A DNA stretch of 64,000 bases. It comes from Phylloscopus collybita. Taxonomy: Eukaryota; Chordata; Aves; Passeriformes; Phylloscopidae. The position numbers and the translations under genes were made by a program. The notes below the pieces were generated by a model. The model was not told the DNA's origin. It saw only the letters and a program-made list of their open reading frames with translations, and did not search any database. Location: contig JAJNNQ010000100.1 of assembly GCA_027886175.1 (NCBI GenBank), positions 2,705,501-2,769,500 on the forward strand, read 5' to 3'. Shown here piece by piece: positions 44,045 to 55,400 of the stretch (within the stretch, counting starts at the first letter, position 1; each line of letters begins with the position of its first letter).

Positions 44045-44644
44045 GTTGAGTGCTCAAATTCAAGAGAAAGCAAGAATGAGTTTCTCATTGTTTAAAAAAG
44101 CAGCCCAGAGCAAACGGAGCTTTGTTCCTGTGGTTGGAGGGATGATGTCACAGCAGCAGATCCCTCTGCCCCAGGAATATTTGTTCTTTAAATAACTGGA
44201 CCTTGACCAAGCTCGAGGGGAAATGAAAGAGAATCCTCGATTTCCATGTGTTTGGAGCAGCTTTCTTCTCTAATTAATTGGAAAATCTAAATGAGCTGTC
44301 AGTGTCCTGCATCTGCTTGAAAGTCCTGCTCAGGCTTTTATTAATTTCCACTCTGTGCTTTTGGATTCATCCGTCTAACTCAGCCCTGATTGCAAACCTA
44401 GGAACAATTTGTCTTTTCGATCCCCCCCCCGACAGGACATTTGCTTCCTGCCAGGAATTACAAGGAATTTAAGAGCGACTTTCACACCCAGGTTGTGTTT
44501 TACCCTTTACAGGGTCCAGCTTTGACCTTTATTTCTGGAGTTTTTTGGACTTAGGAAATGTCATTTTTGAGTTTTATCTCTGGATACCTGCTGGGTGCAG
44601 AGCTCCGTGTTTGTGCTGCGTGGATGCTGCAGCTATTCCTCGGG
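44045..44644. other. unique sequence, no gene seen
   Basis: Balanced unique DNA with no recognised gene or transposon; a C-run lies at about 44422-44430. Confidence 0.3.

Positions 44645-44689
<45 letters not shown>
44645..44689 (+). repeat. poly(A) run, 45 bases
   Basis: A pure A-run, followed at 44690-44760 by AT-rich sequence with several TTAAT/ATTAAT words that form an imperfect inverted repeat. Confidence 0.85.
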
Positions 44690-44692
<3 letters not shown>

Positions 44693-45328
44693 AATTTTAA
44701 AATTGAAATTAATTAAATGAATTAATTGGTTTGATTAATTTATTTAAAATTCTAAAATCATGGCAGCACGATTGAGGAAGATCATATGGATAAAAGGAAA
44801 AGAAAAAGATTTTTTTTTTTAAAGAAGATAAATTCTTATGATGAATACAAAACTGAGAGATCAAGAAATATCTCGATAGCTCTTCCTCCCTGCTCTCCTC
44901 CTTGGAATATATTTTCCAGACCGAGCAAAACGGTTTATTTGAAGGAAATCAGAAATCCATTTAGGGCCGCTGGGTTGTTTCAGTTTTGGTTTGCAGGGAG
45001 AGATGATCTGAAGGAGAAATTCTGCTTTTTGAGTGGAGAAAGGCTGAGCTGCAGCACGGAGCTGCAAAGGAAGGGTCGGGCAGCCAAAGGGAGCTTGTCC
45101 TGGTTTCAAGGTGACAACATTTAAGGCACAGAGGAGAAAATTCCCAGATCCTCAGGCAGAGAAAAAGCAAGGAATGAGACCTGGATTTTCCTTCACAGCA
45201 ACACCAGTGTGCAGTCAAATTTTCATTATTAGCCTGAGTTTGAATTAATGAATTCTTTTTTATTCCCTCACAGTGCTCTAATAAATTAATAAATTGACCT
45301 GAACTTGAATTTAAATGTGTCCTTCTGT

Positions 45329-45671
45329 GGGTTTTTATTTTTCAATGTGTTTTTATATCGTCCACTGTGCCCAGCAGACTGTGGTGAATTAAATATTCAG
45401 TATTGAGTAGCACCCAGGGGGATCTGGGGGCGTGCAAAGAGTGTTTAGGTCCCGTATTTCACTTTAGGAAGGTCTCCTTTAACTTCTGGGGAGGAGTTCT
45501 GGGTTTTTACTTTTCAGTGCATTTTTATATCATCCACGGTGCCCTGCAGACTGTGTTGAATTAAATATTCAGTATTGAGTAGCATCCAGGGGGATCTGGG
45601 GGCGTGCAAAGAGAGTTTAGCTCCTGCATTTCACTTTAGGAAAGTCTCCTTTAACTTCTGGGGAGGAATCT
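45329..45671 (+). repeat. 172-bp tandem duplication
   Basis: Copy 1 spans 45329-45500 and copy 2 starts at 45501. Both carry GGGTTTTTA, TTTTTATATC, TTGAATTAAATATTCAGTATTGAGTAGCA-type text and a CTTCTGGGGAGGA end. Differences are mainly scattered substitutions, so the duplication is not recent. No transposon hallmarks were seen. Confidence 0.85.
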
Positions 45672-45954
45672 GCCACCTCCCACTCCTAAATCCCCTTTCA
45701 AAGGCTCGAATCCTGCCTATCCTCGAGAAGGATAAACTTCCCAGCAGGAGAAGCCGTGCCTGGCCACGGGCTGCAACCCCTGGGATCCAAATCCCAGCTC
45801 CAGGAGCATCCCTCACCCTGCAGGGTTCAGCTCCAGATGTGTTCCCTGTCCCCACAGCTGATAAGGGACACAGCCGGGGGCATTCCAGGTCGGAATTTCA
45901 CCCCCTTTATCTCCCCCCTGCTGCAGCTCTGCTTTTGCACACTGGGGTTGTCCC

Positions 45955-46235
45955 TGCAGCAATATTAATTAATAATTACAGCCGCTGATTATCTGATTTA
46001 ATCCCGGGGTTATATAAATAGCCATCCGCATATTAAGCGTTGTAATTCTTTCAATTACAATTAAACCGAATCGTTCGTTATTTTTTTTTTTTTCCCTCCC
46101 TCTCTCCAGAGCAATTAAAGACGTAGAGATTTTGGGAAGTTCAGCTTGGAGTTCATTAAATCAGCCTCAACCTTATCTAAACCTCCCTGGAATTGCGTGA
46201 TAAGAAAATCTTATCACTGGCAGTTTACAGCCCAG
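45955..46235. promoter_or_regulatory. candidate enhancer with homeodomain and paired GATA sites
   Basis: An AT-rich part (45959-46080) carries TTAATTAATAATTA and CAATTACAATTAAA homeodomain-like words. A T-run follows, then CTTATCT at 46172-46178, TGATAAG at 46198-46204 and CTTATCA at 46210-46216. The last two form GTGATAAG-AAAAT-CTTATCAC, an exact 8-bp inverted pair. Such grammar fits a developmental enhancer. This is inference from motifs. Confidence 0.35.
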
Positions 46236-46350
46236 TCAGAGGAGCCTCTTATTTTTCTCCTCCATTTCCTGCTGCTTCTGCTGCCCTCAGCTGAGAGCAG
46301 CAACACCCCAAAAGTTTTGATCCCCTTTTCTGGAGGACAACTGCAACCAT

Positions 46351-46540
46351 CCAAAAAAAAAAAACAAACCTAAAAAAACCTAAGAAAAAACCCCACCCCC
46401 CCAAAAAAACCAAAAAAAACCCCACCAAAAACCCCAACCAAACCAAACCAAACCAAACCAAACCAAACCAAACCAAAAACAAAAAACAAAAAACAAAAAA
46501 ACAAAAAAAAAAAACAAAAAAAAAAAAAAGAAAGGGGGGG
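46351..46540 (+). repeat. A-rich tract with (AACCA)n block
   Basis: A-runs with C interruptions. A (CCAAA)-type block of about eight units lies at 46436-46476. Confidence 0.85.
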
Positions 46541-47025
46541 TGTTAATTAAAGTCCTTCAGACTCAAAAAAAAAAAAATCTATTTTTAGGGTCATCTGCTG
46601 GTAAAGAGGTGGATGCTTTTTCTTGATCTCAACAGGTTTTTCCCATCTGGTGAGACAAGGGTTCAACTAAAAAAAAAAAAAAAACCCGGACACTTTGAAT
46701 GGGAGATGTTTGGCAAAATCCAGACACTGGAACATCTGTTCCAACCTGATCCGAGTCCTGCTTTCCCCACCCCGAGCCCGCCGCCCCCGGCGCATCTGGG
46801 ATTGCTTTCTCCCTTATCTCCCCGGTCCCAACACCCTCCCTCTGTGGTTTCACTCCAGTGAATAATCGAGTTTTATTTCCCAAACTCAGGGAAACCACCA
46901 CGAGCAGGATGCCAGACAATGGTTTTTTTTGCCCCTTCTTCGCCACAGGGGAATGAGAGAAGTTAATTTATTACAAAATATGAGGCACTGAAAGTAAAAT
47001 ATCAGGTGGGTTTGTTTTTTTTTTT
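46541..47025. other. unique sequence, no gene seen
   Basis: Unique DNA with short A-runs at 46566-46577 and 46671-46684. No gene was recognised. It is followed by a T-run and a G-rich stretch at about 47017-47041. Confidence 0.3.
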
Positions 47026-47108
47026 GGGGGGGCGGGGGGGTGTTTTACCCCGTGTCTGTCACCGCAGGGTCCGTGCTCTTCTCAGTTTATCTCCAGCTTT
47101 TATCCTAG

Positions 47109-47470
47109 AGAGAGAAAAAAAAGAAAAACAAAAAACAAAACAAAAAAAAAACCCCAAAAAAACCCCCAAAAAACCAACAAAAAAACCCAAAACCAAAACC
47201 ACACAAAAAAACAAAACCAAAAACAAAAACCAAAAACAAACAAACAAACAAAACCACAAAAAAACCCCAAAAAACCACACAAAAAAAAACCCCACACAAA
47301 AAAAATACAACCAAACAAAAAACCCAAAAACCAAACAAAAAACCCCAAACAAAAACAAAAACAAAAAACCCCCAAACAAAAAAACAAAACAAAAACAAAA
47401 CAAAAACCAAACCAACCAACCAACCAAAAAAAAACCCAAAAAAACCGACAAACAAAACAAAAACCCCCCC
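47109..47470 (+). repeat. A-rich, C-interrupted low-complexity tract
   Basis: About 360 bases of A and C only, with CAAAA and CCAAC sections. It supplies most of the N-terminal part of a 353-codon artefactual frame. Confidence 0.88.
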
Positions 47471-47580
47471 CTATTTTCTCCTAGAAATACAAAATATCCT
47501 TCTCCAGAAGGGAGCAGTGGTGCGCGCCGGCTGCATCCCGGCTCCATCCCCAGCACCCCGGGAATCCGCTGGGATGGCGG

Positions 47581-47990
47581 AGCGGAGGGAAGCAGTGGGA
47601 AGCAGAGGGAAGCAGAGGGAAGCAGTGGGAAGCAGAGGGAAGCAGTGGGAAGCACAGGGAAGCAGAGGGAAGCAGAGGGAAGCAGTGGGAAGCAGAGGGA
47701 AGCAGTGGGAAGCAGAGGGAAGCAGTGGGAAGCAGAGGGAAGCAGAGGGAAGCAGAGGGAAGCAGTGGGAAGCAGAGGGAAGCAGAGGGAAGCAGTGGGA
47801 AGCAGTGGGAAGCAGAGGGAAGCAGAGGGAAGCAGAGGGAAGCAGAGGGAAGCACAAGGAAGCAGAGGGAAGCAGAGGGAAGCACAGGGAAGCACAGGGA
47901 AGCACAGGGAAGCACAGGGAAGCAGAGGGAAGCACAAGGAAGCAGTGGGAAGCAGAGGGAAGCAGAGGGAAGCAGAGGGAAGCAGAGGCT
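47581..47990 (+). repeat. decamer array, 41 units without an indel
   Basis: Forty-one units of AGCAGAGGGA and its variants (AGCAGTGGGA, AGCACAGGGA, AGCACAAGGA, AGCGGAGGGA) follow in perfect 10-base register. Variation is confined almost entirely to the middle positions. Because three units make 30 bases without stops, long frames stay open in all three plus and all three minus frames. They are artefacts. Confidence 0.95.
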
Positions 47991-48228
47991 GCGGGTGGTT
48001 TGGGCTGGAGAAGCCAGCACGGGAGAGGACCGGGAGCCACGAATGCCCGCAGGACACTGATAAATAACCCGATTGCTGCTCCCTGCGGTTTGGAGGGGAA
48101 GGGAAAGGGCAAGAGGGAGAGATAAGGAAAAGGGGGATGAGAAGGAGAAGAGGCCAGCAGCAGGTCCAAACGCGCTGTGATTTTGCAATCAGGCAGCTTT
48201 GCTGAGAGCTACTTGCTTTTTGCCCCTT

Positions 48229-48253
48229 TTTTGTTGTTGTTGTTGTTGTTGTT
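48229..48253 (-). repeat. (TTG)8 trinucleotide run
   Basis: Eight uninterrupted TTG/GTT units. Confidence 0.85.
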
Positions 48254-50730
48254 GCTGCTGGATTTGCTCTCAGTGCTGAATCTGAGGAGGGAAAGGCTTC
48301 AAAATGCCTCTGAAATTCTTACAGCACGGCTGTGGAGCTGGGAAGGAGAGAACAACCCTTTCCAAGGGTGAGCTGCTACAGGAGAAGTGGCTCCTCAACA
48401 CAGCCCAGCAAACCCAGACCCTTTTGCTCCTGATTTACCCCGAATTTAAAATGGAAAAGAGGAGCAAGCCAGGTTACTCTCTCTCTCTCTGTATCAGCTT
48501 TCCTCAGCCCCACGACACGAGAACGCGGCTAACAAAGAGCTTTTGAGGGCAGCAGATGGAGTTTGGACCTCGGGGCCTTGACGAGGCCTAGGGGAGGTTT
48601 TACCTCAGTTTGGGACTCACAACGGGGCCTTTCACCTCCGGGTACCCACAGACACAGCGGGCTCACCCCTGAGAAAACTCCCTGGGTACCTGAGATAACA
48701 AAATAACCTCACCTTGCTCCTCCCCTGGGAACACCTCAAATGCTGAGGGAAGAACGTTTGTTGACCTCAGGCAAACCACGGGGTGACCACTGCCCCGTCC
48801 CTGCCTGCCAGGACAGCGGCGGCGTTTGTTGCCTCTCTGGCTTGAGGGAGGTTTTTGAAGGTGAAAGGAGTTTAAAAGGACACAAACCCCTCAAAAATGA
48901 GCTCAACACACCCCCCCAGGCATGATCTGAAGGAAGCTGGAGGTGGGTGGCTGGTGGCTGGATCTGATTAATGCATAGCCAGGAGGAGACAGCCCTGAGG
49001 AGATGGGGTAAATCAGCTGGAGGAAGCAGAGCCAGCAGTGCTCACCAGCTTCCTCTGGACGTGGGCTGGGGTTTTCAGGGATGCTGAGACCCAGCATCCT
49101 TTGTTTCAGCTTTTAGTGCGTGTTCCTTCACACAGGAAACCAAAAAATTCCCTGTATTCCCAGTGTTTTAGTGCTAACCAGAAGGGAAGGGGGTGGCACA
49201 GGTTTGTCTTTGTCCTGGTGTTTGTGGAATGGAAAGCTTGGGATGGAAACGTTTGTCCTCAAGGGCCCTGGAGATGGCCAGAGCTGCCAGAGGAAGGGGA
49301 ACTGAACTCGATTCCCAAGGCTGAAGGAACATCCAGGGGAAAGGGCACCTTGGCTGGGGGATCTCTTGTACCCTGCTGTTATGTCCTGTCCTCACTCATC
49401 TCCAAAAGAGGATGTCTGAGTGCTGCAGGTCCCTTTCCACCATGGGAGGAAAAAATGATGGGATGAGAAAACAGATTTGAGAAAAAAATACCCATTCCCA
49501 CCATTCCCACTGGCAAACACCCAGTGCAGTCCAAGGCCAGCACGTTTGGGACCGAGCCCTGTGTCCATCAGTGGATGTCAGACCAATGCTGAGGCAAGAG
49601 ACAAACACAAGACCAGGCACCTGCAGCAATCAGAGCTATGGAAATGAGGAGGAAAAAAACCAAGAAAAAAATACACAAATAATCTTTTTTTTCCATGATT
49701 TTTATCAGGCTCTTCTTTTAAATTTTGGGAGTTGGGATGCTTCCTCTTACCCATTCAGCTGAAATTCACTGTTTTGCCTGGAAAGCAAAACCAGTGGAGA
49801 AAGGGAGAGAAGCTAATTTTGTTGTAAAAATAATCTTTTATCTGTGCACGACAGCAATATTTATCCAGGAAGGGTACACAGACAGCAGGAGGTCAGCACT
49901 CCCACTGCTTGGCTCAAAGGCTCCACCACACTCTTTATTTTGTTTTATTTCTCCCTTTTTTTTTTTTTTTTTTTTTTTGACAATTCTTTCCCATAGATTT
50001 TTATTTTTTTTCCTGAAAAGCCTTGAGCAGATTTCACCCATCCTCAACTCAAACCAATAAACTCACGGTGGCTCCTTGGGTTGGGTGTTTTAGGTCACAA
50101 TTTATGCTTGGGCTTGATGGTCCCAGGCTGACCTATCTCCACAAATAATCTCCCCGTGCCTTTCCACAACAAACAGACTTCATTCCTTCAGTCCAAGCTC
50201 CTGGAATTCGTGGTGTCTGTAGCAATAGGCATTTTCCTTGAACTAAAACCTGAGAACCTGGTGAGATGTTGCAACTCTTTCTATTTTTTTTTATTTTTTT
50301 TTTAACACACAGCAGTGTTTTTTACGCTTCTCCTTTTCCCCATTCCAGCCCTGGGAGGTGTTGGTGCCTCCTCCGAGGTCTCTCCAAACACGCCACAAAA
50401 ACACGTCAGTTAAGAGCAACCTTTTTTTGTCAGCACAGAGATGCCAAAACCTAAACAGAATTTGTCATCTCGTTAAGAAGGAAGAGAATTGGGTGTTGCT
50501 TCACTCCCCTGACGTAGCTCCAGGATGCTCCTCTTGCTGGGTGACGGAGAGGAGCAGGGAGGAGACGAGATTCAGGGGGAATCAAGGAGAAAAAAAAATT
50601 GGGTTGAAAACCCGAGAAAAACCCCTTCTGTTTCAGGTGAACAGCTCTAGACTTGAAGGCTGTGTTTCAACCTCATTGAAATACTGCCTGGGCTCTGGTG
50701 AAACGGGGATCTGTCAGTGGAGGAACTGAA
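48254..50730. other. unique sequence, no gene seen
   Basis: Unique DNA with a T-run at about 49957-49978. 48540-48800 is CpG-bearing and looks distinct, but matches nothing I recognise. No exon or RNA gene was seen. Confidence 0.3.
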
Positions 50731-50734
50731 GGAG

Positions 50735-51000
50735 GATGTTATTCCAATGTTCGCTGTCTCTTTCTATCCATTTTCGTCCCACGTCGTGATATAAGGCTTT
50801 AAAAAGCCTTTAAGCACCTGTAATAACATTCACCTTTTCATCAAAATCTCCTTGGAGCATAAGAAATGATGTTTATTTGAATTTTGCAGCGGGCTAACGA
50901 TCAAGCCCCCTCTCTATTTTCCTGCTTCTGTCATTTGCACACGAAAAGCTTTAGCGGGGCTGGGTTTCGTTTAGGCTCCTCTCTCCTTCCTAAAAACCAC
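50735..51000. promoter_or_regulatory. candidate conserved non-coding block
   Basis: Balanced, non-repetitive sequence with an AGGCTTTAAAAAGCCTTTA palindrome near 50793 and CTTTTCATCAAAATC- and GTTTATTTGAATT-like words. No exon signature. The texture differs from the surrounding CR1-bearing and GC-rich DNA. Conservation is inferred, not tested. Confidence 0.28.
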
Positions 51001-51049
51001 TTTATTAGGAAGAACACAGCCTGCCCTCAGATTGGAGTGATGTGCTCAA

Positions 51050-51074
51050 AAAAAAAAAAAAAAAAAAAAAAAAA
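51050..51074 (+). repeat. poly(A) run
   Basis: About 25 A residues. Confidence 0.7.
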
Positions 51075-52364
51075 GCTGCCATATAGAACAAAATAACTTA
51101 ATTTTGGTTTTATTTTGTGCCAGTCAACCCGGGCGATGCAGGATAACTCCCACCTCCTTGCAAAGATAACACTGCGAGATTATTTTAACTCTTTCTACAG
51201 TGGTCCTGATGCAGCAAATTCTGCTTTTAGAAAGAAAATAAACCCCTGGAAGACCCACCAACCAGGAAAGCAAAAATACAACCATTTAAACCCCTTGTTT
51301 AGGCGGGTTTTTTTGGTTTTGGTTTTTTTTTTTTTCTGCCTTGCTGTACTGCAAAGAACACCTCGCTTTGCTGATGGAACACGTCTCGAGCGCTGCTCGG
51401 TTGTGTCAGCAGGGAAAGGGGGAGTGAGAAGAAGGAGAAAAAAGATCTGAGTTTGACAGACTTAATCTAAGCCCTGCTGAAAGACGGGGCTGACTGAGCG
51501 CGCCCCGTCCGTCACCATCTTCTCGCCTTTCAAACCTCCACGGGGGTGTTCCCTCCTGGGCTGAGGGACAGGCTCTGCTCAGCCTCCAGCCCTTCCTGGC
51601 TCTGCCCCACCACCCCAGGCAGCCACCAAGACTCCCCTGTGCTGGAGAAAGTTGGGATAAAATCCCATCCTTTTGGAGCGGGACCCCTCCGAGCAGCTCC
51701 AAGCAAGGTGTTTCCCTCCCGCAGGGGTGATCTTCTTGTGAGTGCCAGAGGCTGAGCAGCCCTTGGACTTCCCTCAGCTGAGCCTGCCAGGGTGGTGGAG
51801 CAGAGGAGACGTTGGAGATGGCTGGAGACAGACGGCGACAGTGGGAGGAAGCGCTCAGTTGACATTAGCGCGATGGGAACAACAACAATTCCGGCCGCTG
51901 TCATGTTTTGTTTTGTCTTCAAGGCACCATGGTGCTGGAGAGCTTTGCAGAGGGGCCTGAGGAGCCTGGAGATGTTTTGCAGATGTTTTAAAGGGGGACC
52001 CCTCATACCCAGAGGAGGAGCCTGGCAGGAAAGCGGGGAGGTCCCGGTTGGAATTGCAAGGCAGGGAGGGAGGGAGGTGGGATCAGGGCAGATCCAGAGG
52101 CCAGGAGTTAAATCTGAGGGACAGAGGAGGGCAAGGGTGGGGATGGGCTGGAAGGGAACATCCAGTACCACAGAGAAGAGCCAGAGCAGGAGCTGCTCAC
52201 AGAAGGGAGATGCAGCCAAAGGGGCAAGCTAGAAAAACATCCTCGGCAGGGATATCCTGGAGGTGAAGCAGCTGGAAGTGCAGGGATGTTCCCTGAGCAG
52301 GGATGAGAGCCTTGGCACAGCTCCTAACCATGTCTTACCAGAGAGCCTTGTGCCCCAGCTCACG
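51075..52364. other. unique sequence, no gene seen
   Basis: GC-moderate unique DNA. The 229-codon minus-strand frame at 51530-52219 is the longest non-repetitive frame in the window. Its start region is hydrophobic, but the rest is Pro/Ser/Leu-rich without a domain I know, and overlapping frames are open on the other strand, so GC-biased chance is likely. Confidence 0.25.
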
Positions 52365-52610
52365 TGTTGGCTTCAAACTGAAAGAGGGCAGGTTTAGATT
52401 GGATTTTAGGGAGAAATCCTTCCCTGTGAGGGAGGTGAGGCTCTCACACAGGATTCCCAGAGAAGCTGTGCCTGCCCCTGGATCCCTGGCAGTGTCCAAA
52501 GGTTGGATGGGGCTGGGATTATCCTGGGACAGTGGAAGGTGCCCCTGCCCATGGCAGGGGTGGCACTGGATGCGCTTTAAGGTCCTTTCCAGCCCAAACC
52601 ATTCCATGTA
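52365..52610 (+). mobile_element. CR1 LINE 3' end, truncated
   Basis: Sense-orientation CR1 3' region: GGTTTAGATTGGATTTTAGGGAGAAATCC-type start, GAGGGAGGTGAGGCTCTCACACAGG, CCCAGAGAAGCTGTGCCTGCCCC, the TGGGACAGTGGAAGGTGCCCCTGCCC block and the AAGGTCCTTTCCAGCCCAAACCATTCC end. It is 5'-truncated and non-coding. Confidence 0.93.
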
Positions 52611-52999
52611 CAAATAGACACAGGAGCATTTTCAGGAATTCTTTGTGGAAATGGATGTATTTACCTCCCCACAATTAACTCTGAGATCACTGTGTGTGTG
52701 CAGGCAGAGGGGAAACAAACTCATTTTTTTCAGTTTGCCTCCTCCTTCCATGCACACATTTCGTTTTCTTTGAGTTTTGTCCAGGCTTAACCTCCCTCTT
52801 TCATCACCATTTTGCCCGTTCCCCACAAAGCACCCAACTGGGAGCCATCAGAACTGCAGGGACGGAAAACTGCGGAGGAAACGCCGTTGAAACAAATTCA
52901 TCTGCAGTTTCTGACTCCTTTTGTGGCTGAACAAAAGCTTGTCAGCACACTGGGAGCATTGATATTTCCAGTGGGGAAAATCTGGATTTAGAAGAGAAA

Positions 53000-53165
53000 A
53001 TTGCCTGTGACATTATTATTATTACTACTATTATTATTGCCAATATTTATATTATTAGTATGATCGTTATCATTATGGCTTTACCCTATCATTACTGGTT
53101 TTCACCATGATTATGATTATCATACCCATTTTCATTACTTTCATTATTATAATTATTAGTGCTAT
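53000..53165. repeat. degenerate (ATT)n-rich stretch
   Basis: ATT and ATTACT/TATTAT triplets are interspersed with unique bases; a decayed trinucleotide repeat. Confidence 0.55.
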
Positions 53166-53399
53166 GCTTCGCTCTGCTTTGGTTGCTTCGCTCTCGATGG
53201 TCCCAGAAACTTTCTCCTTTAAGATTTCTCCTACAATCCCTGGAAATCCCCGAGGACTGGGAACCAGGAGGAGCTGCTGGGGCCATACCTCACTTTCCCC
53301 GGGGCCATGAGCGTGTCACCAAACCCTTCCCAGGAAACCACGGTTGTAACAGAGCCCTCCAGCAAAATTTCACAAGGCTTTCCTCCCCAGCAGGATAAA

Positions 53400-53660
53400 A
53401 TTAGCTGGGCTCTCCTGAGATGACAGCTAAGAACTCCAGCTTCCCTCAGATGACCTCAATGGAGTCATTTGTTGCTTAAATGACAGACAAACGCAGTAAT
53501 TAGGTCTATTTAGTGAAGGGGAGGTGAAAGGTCAAACTACTGGGCAAACTGTCTCCAGCGCTTGGCTTGGGGACCACGCCGGGGCTTTGCGGGAGGTGAT
53601 GTTTGTACAACAACCTGACACGGGCAGCAGCAGGTCCCTGCTGGGCCCCGGGGGCTGCCG
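53400..53660. promoter_or_regulatory. candidate enhancer with DR1 nuclear-receptor site
   Basis: AGGTGA-A-AGGTCA at 53522-53534 is a direct repeat spaced by one base, the class bound by HNF4, RXR or PPAR-type receptors. It lies in unique sequence with a CAGTAATTAGG homeodomain-like word and ATGACCTCAATGGAGTCAT near 53450. Function is inferred. Confidence 0.3.
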
Positions 53661-54830
53661 AGCCTGAAATCCCCCGTTTCTGCTCATCAAGCCCTGAACT
53701 CGCTCGTTTGTGTCCGAAAGGGATTAGAGGTAGAGGAAGGAGGAGCTGGTGAAAAGACGGGCGGTTGTGTTACACGGGTTTGGGGATGCACAGGGAGGGC
53801 TGGGAGATGTGGGCTGAGTGAAGTGGGAAATCACCAACATTCCCAGCTTCACTTCCCTCTTTCTCCCTGGCAGTGCTCCCCTCTGCTCTCTTCACTCGCT
53901 TGTTTCCTGAACTTCGCTGTGTTTTGTGTCACCAACACAAAAGACAAGCCCCACCTGGGTTTCTCCCCGCTGTGTTTTGGTTTGGATGCCACAGAGCGGA
54001 GGTTGAACATCACTCCTGCATGAAAGCATTGCTTGCCACGCATCCCAAACCTCCAGAACATCCCCAAACCAAAATGTTTAGCAGAAGAGGCTGTTTTTGG
54101 CAGTTGAGCTCCTTGCTGGCTGCCCATCCTCAGGGCAAACCCAGCACCCTTTTACCTGTGGAGCATTTGCAGGATTTCCCTCCGGTGTTTCATAAAGGAG
54201 GGGAAATCTGTAGGATTTTAAAGCAGTGGAAACTGTAAATGGAGAGCTCCAATTTGCCGAGAGAGGTGGTAGAAGGTGACCAAGATTTTGGTTTTGAATG
54301 CAACGAGCTTGGAGCGCTCCTTACCAAAAGAAGTGCCACATTTCTGGATTTCCCCCTGAGTTTCTCTCAAGATTCCCCTGCCACGATTTTCCTCTGTGGG
54401 TGCAGAAGAAGCCTTCTTCTCTCTGTGTAGGGGTGGTGCTTAGAAATCCTGAAGGTGACCAGGACCTCTCCCGTGCTCCATCCCTGTGGTGGTCCCTGCT
54501 CTGAAGCACATTTGGGTGTCTGGGCATTTCCCTGCACGCCTTCCCTCCCCCACATCCCGTCCACCTGAGCCCCTGCCTGTCTCCTCTCCAGATCCCTCTG
54601 TAAAAGCTCCTTCCCTCGGGAGGCCTCTTAACCCCTGTCTGCGGGGCCCCGGGAAGAGGTGCTGGTGATGCTGCTGAGAGAGAGGGTCACCAAGAGCCTG
54701 ACGTGAGAGTGAAAAGAAAATTAGAAAACAAACAGAGGGGAGGTGGGAACGCGCCCGCCCTTGAAGTGCAAAGACCTCCCCGTGCCTCCCCCCTCCCCGA
54801 AGAGGGGCTTATCTTCAAAAAAAGGGCCCT
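53661..54830. other. unique sequence, no gene seen
   Basis: Unique DNA, moderately GC-rich. No exon, RNA gene or transposon was recognised. Confidence 0.3.
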
Positions 54831-55400
54831 TGCGATGATACAAGAAAGAACAGACTTCTCACACCTTGTCTTCACTTCCCGCAGATCCTATCTGCCCACA
54901 AGTGCCTGTGATCTCGGGCAGACCTCTCTACCTTGCCCCTCGCCTTTCAAGTCGGCAGCAGCTGTTTTGCTAAGCCGGAGACCTTCCCACTTCATCCTTT
55001 TCTGCCTGGCTGATGGAGAGACAGGCGGCGTTTCTGACGGGGGGCTCGGGGAGCGGGAAATGTCATCCCGGAGACTTTCTTTTGTGTATTTTCTCCTGGA
55101 CGGATTAGTTTGTTTGAAGAGCATCTCCTATTTAACACCTCATTGAGCACAGAAACACGTAGGGACAAGAGGTTTTGTTGTTTTTTTTTTTTTTTTTTTT
55201 TTAAGGAGCTGCGTGTAAGGAGCTTAAAAGTGCACACTGAGCGCTTAAACTATTTGCTCCGTTTTCAGAAATACTGATCACACAGGAGTCAGAGTGAGTC
55301 ATGAAACTTATATGTTTTATAATGATATAATCCATATTTTTCCACTGCTTCTCAGTCCAAAAGCAGACAAATCATGACACTCTGGGTGAACACACAGGGT
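54831..55400. promoter_or_regulatory. candidate conserved non-coding block with poly(T)
   Basis: Two conserved-looking parts (54831-55150 and 55240-55400) flank a T-run at about 55181-55202. The second part contains CATGAAACTTATATGTTTTATAATGATATAAT-like AT-rich text and a TGAGTCAT AP-1-type word near 55295. No coding signature. The call is from texture only. Confidence 0.27.

Noticed and set aside
45704..45720. tRNA B-box-like word
   Set aside because: Only part of the B box agrees and no A box or cloverleaf can be drawn around it.
47006..48067. 353-codon plus-strand frame and long minus-strand partners
   Set aside because: The first half is an A/C low-complexity tract and the second half the decamer array. 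All six frames are open there, which is expected of the repeat.
51530..52219. 229-codon minus-strand frame, longest non-repetitive one
   Set aside because: No recognisable domain; competing open frames occur on the plus strand, and no splice or promoter evidence exists. Proteomic or transcript data would be needed to revive it.
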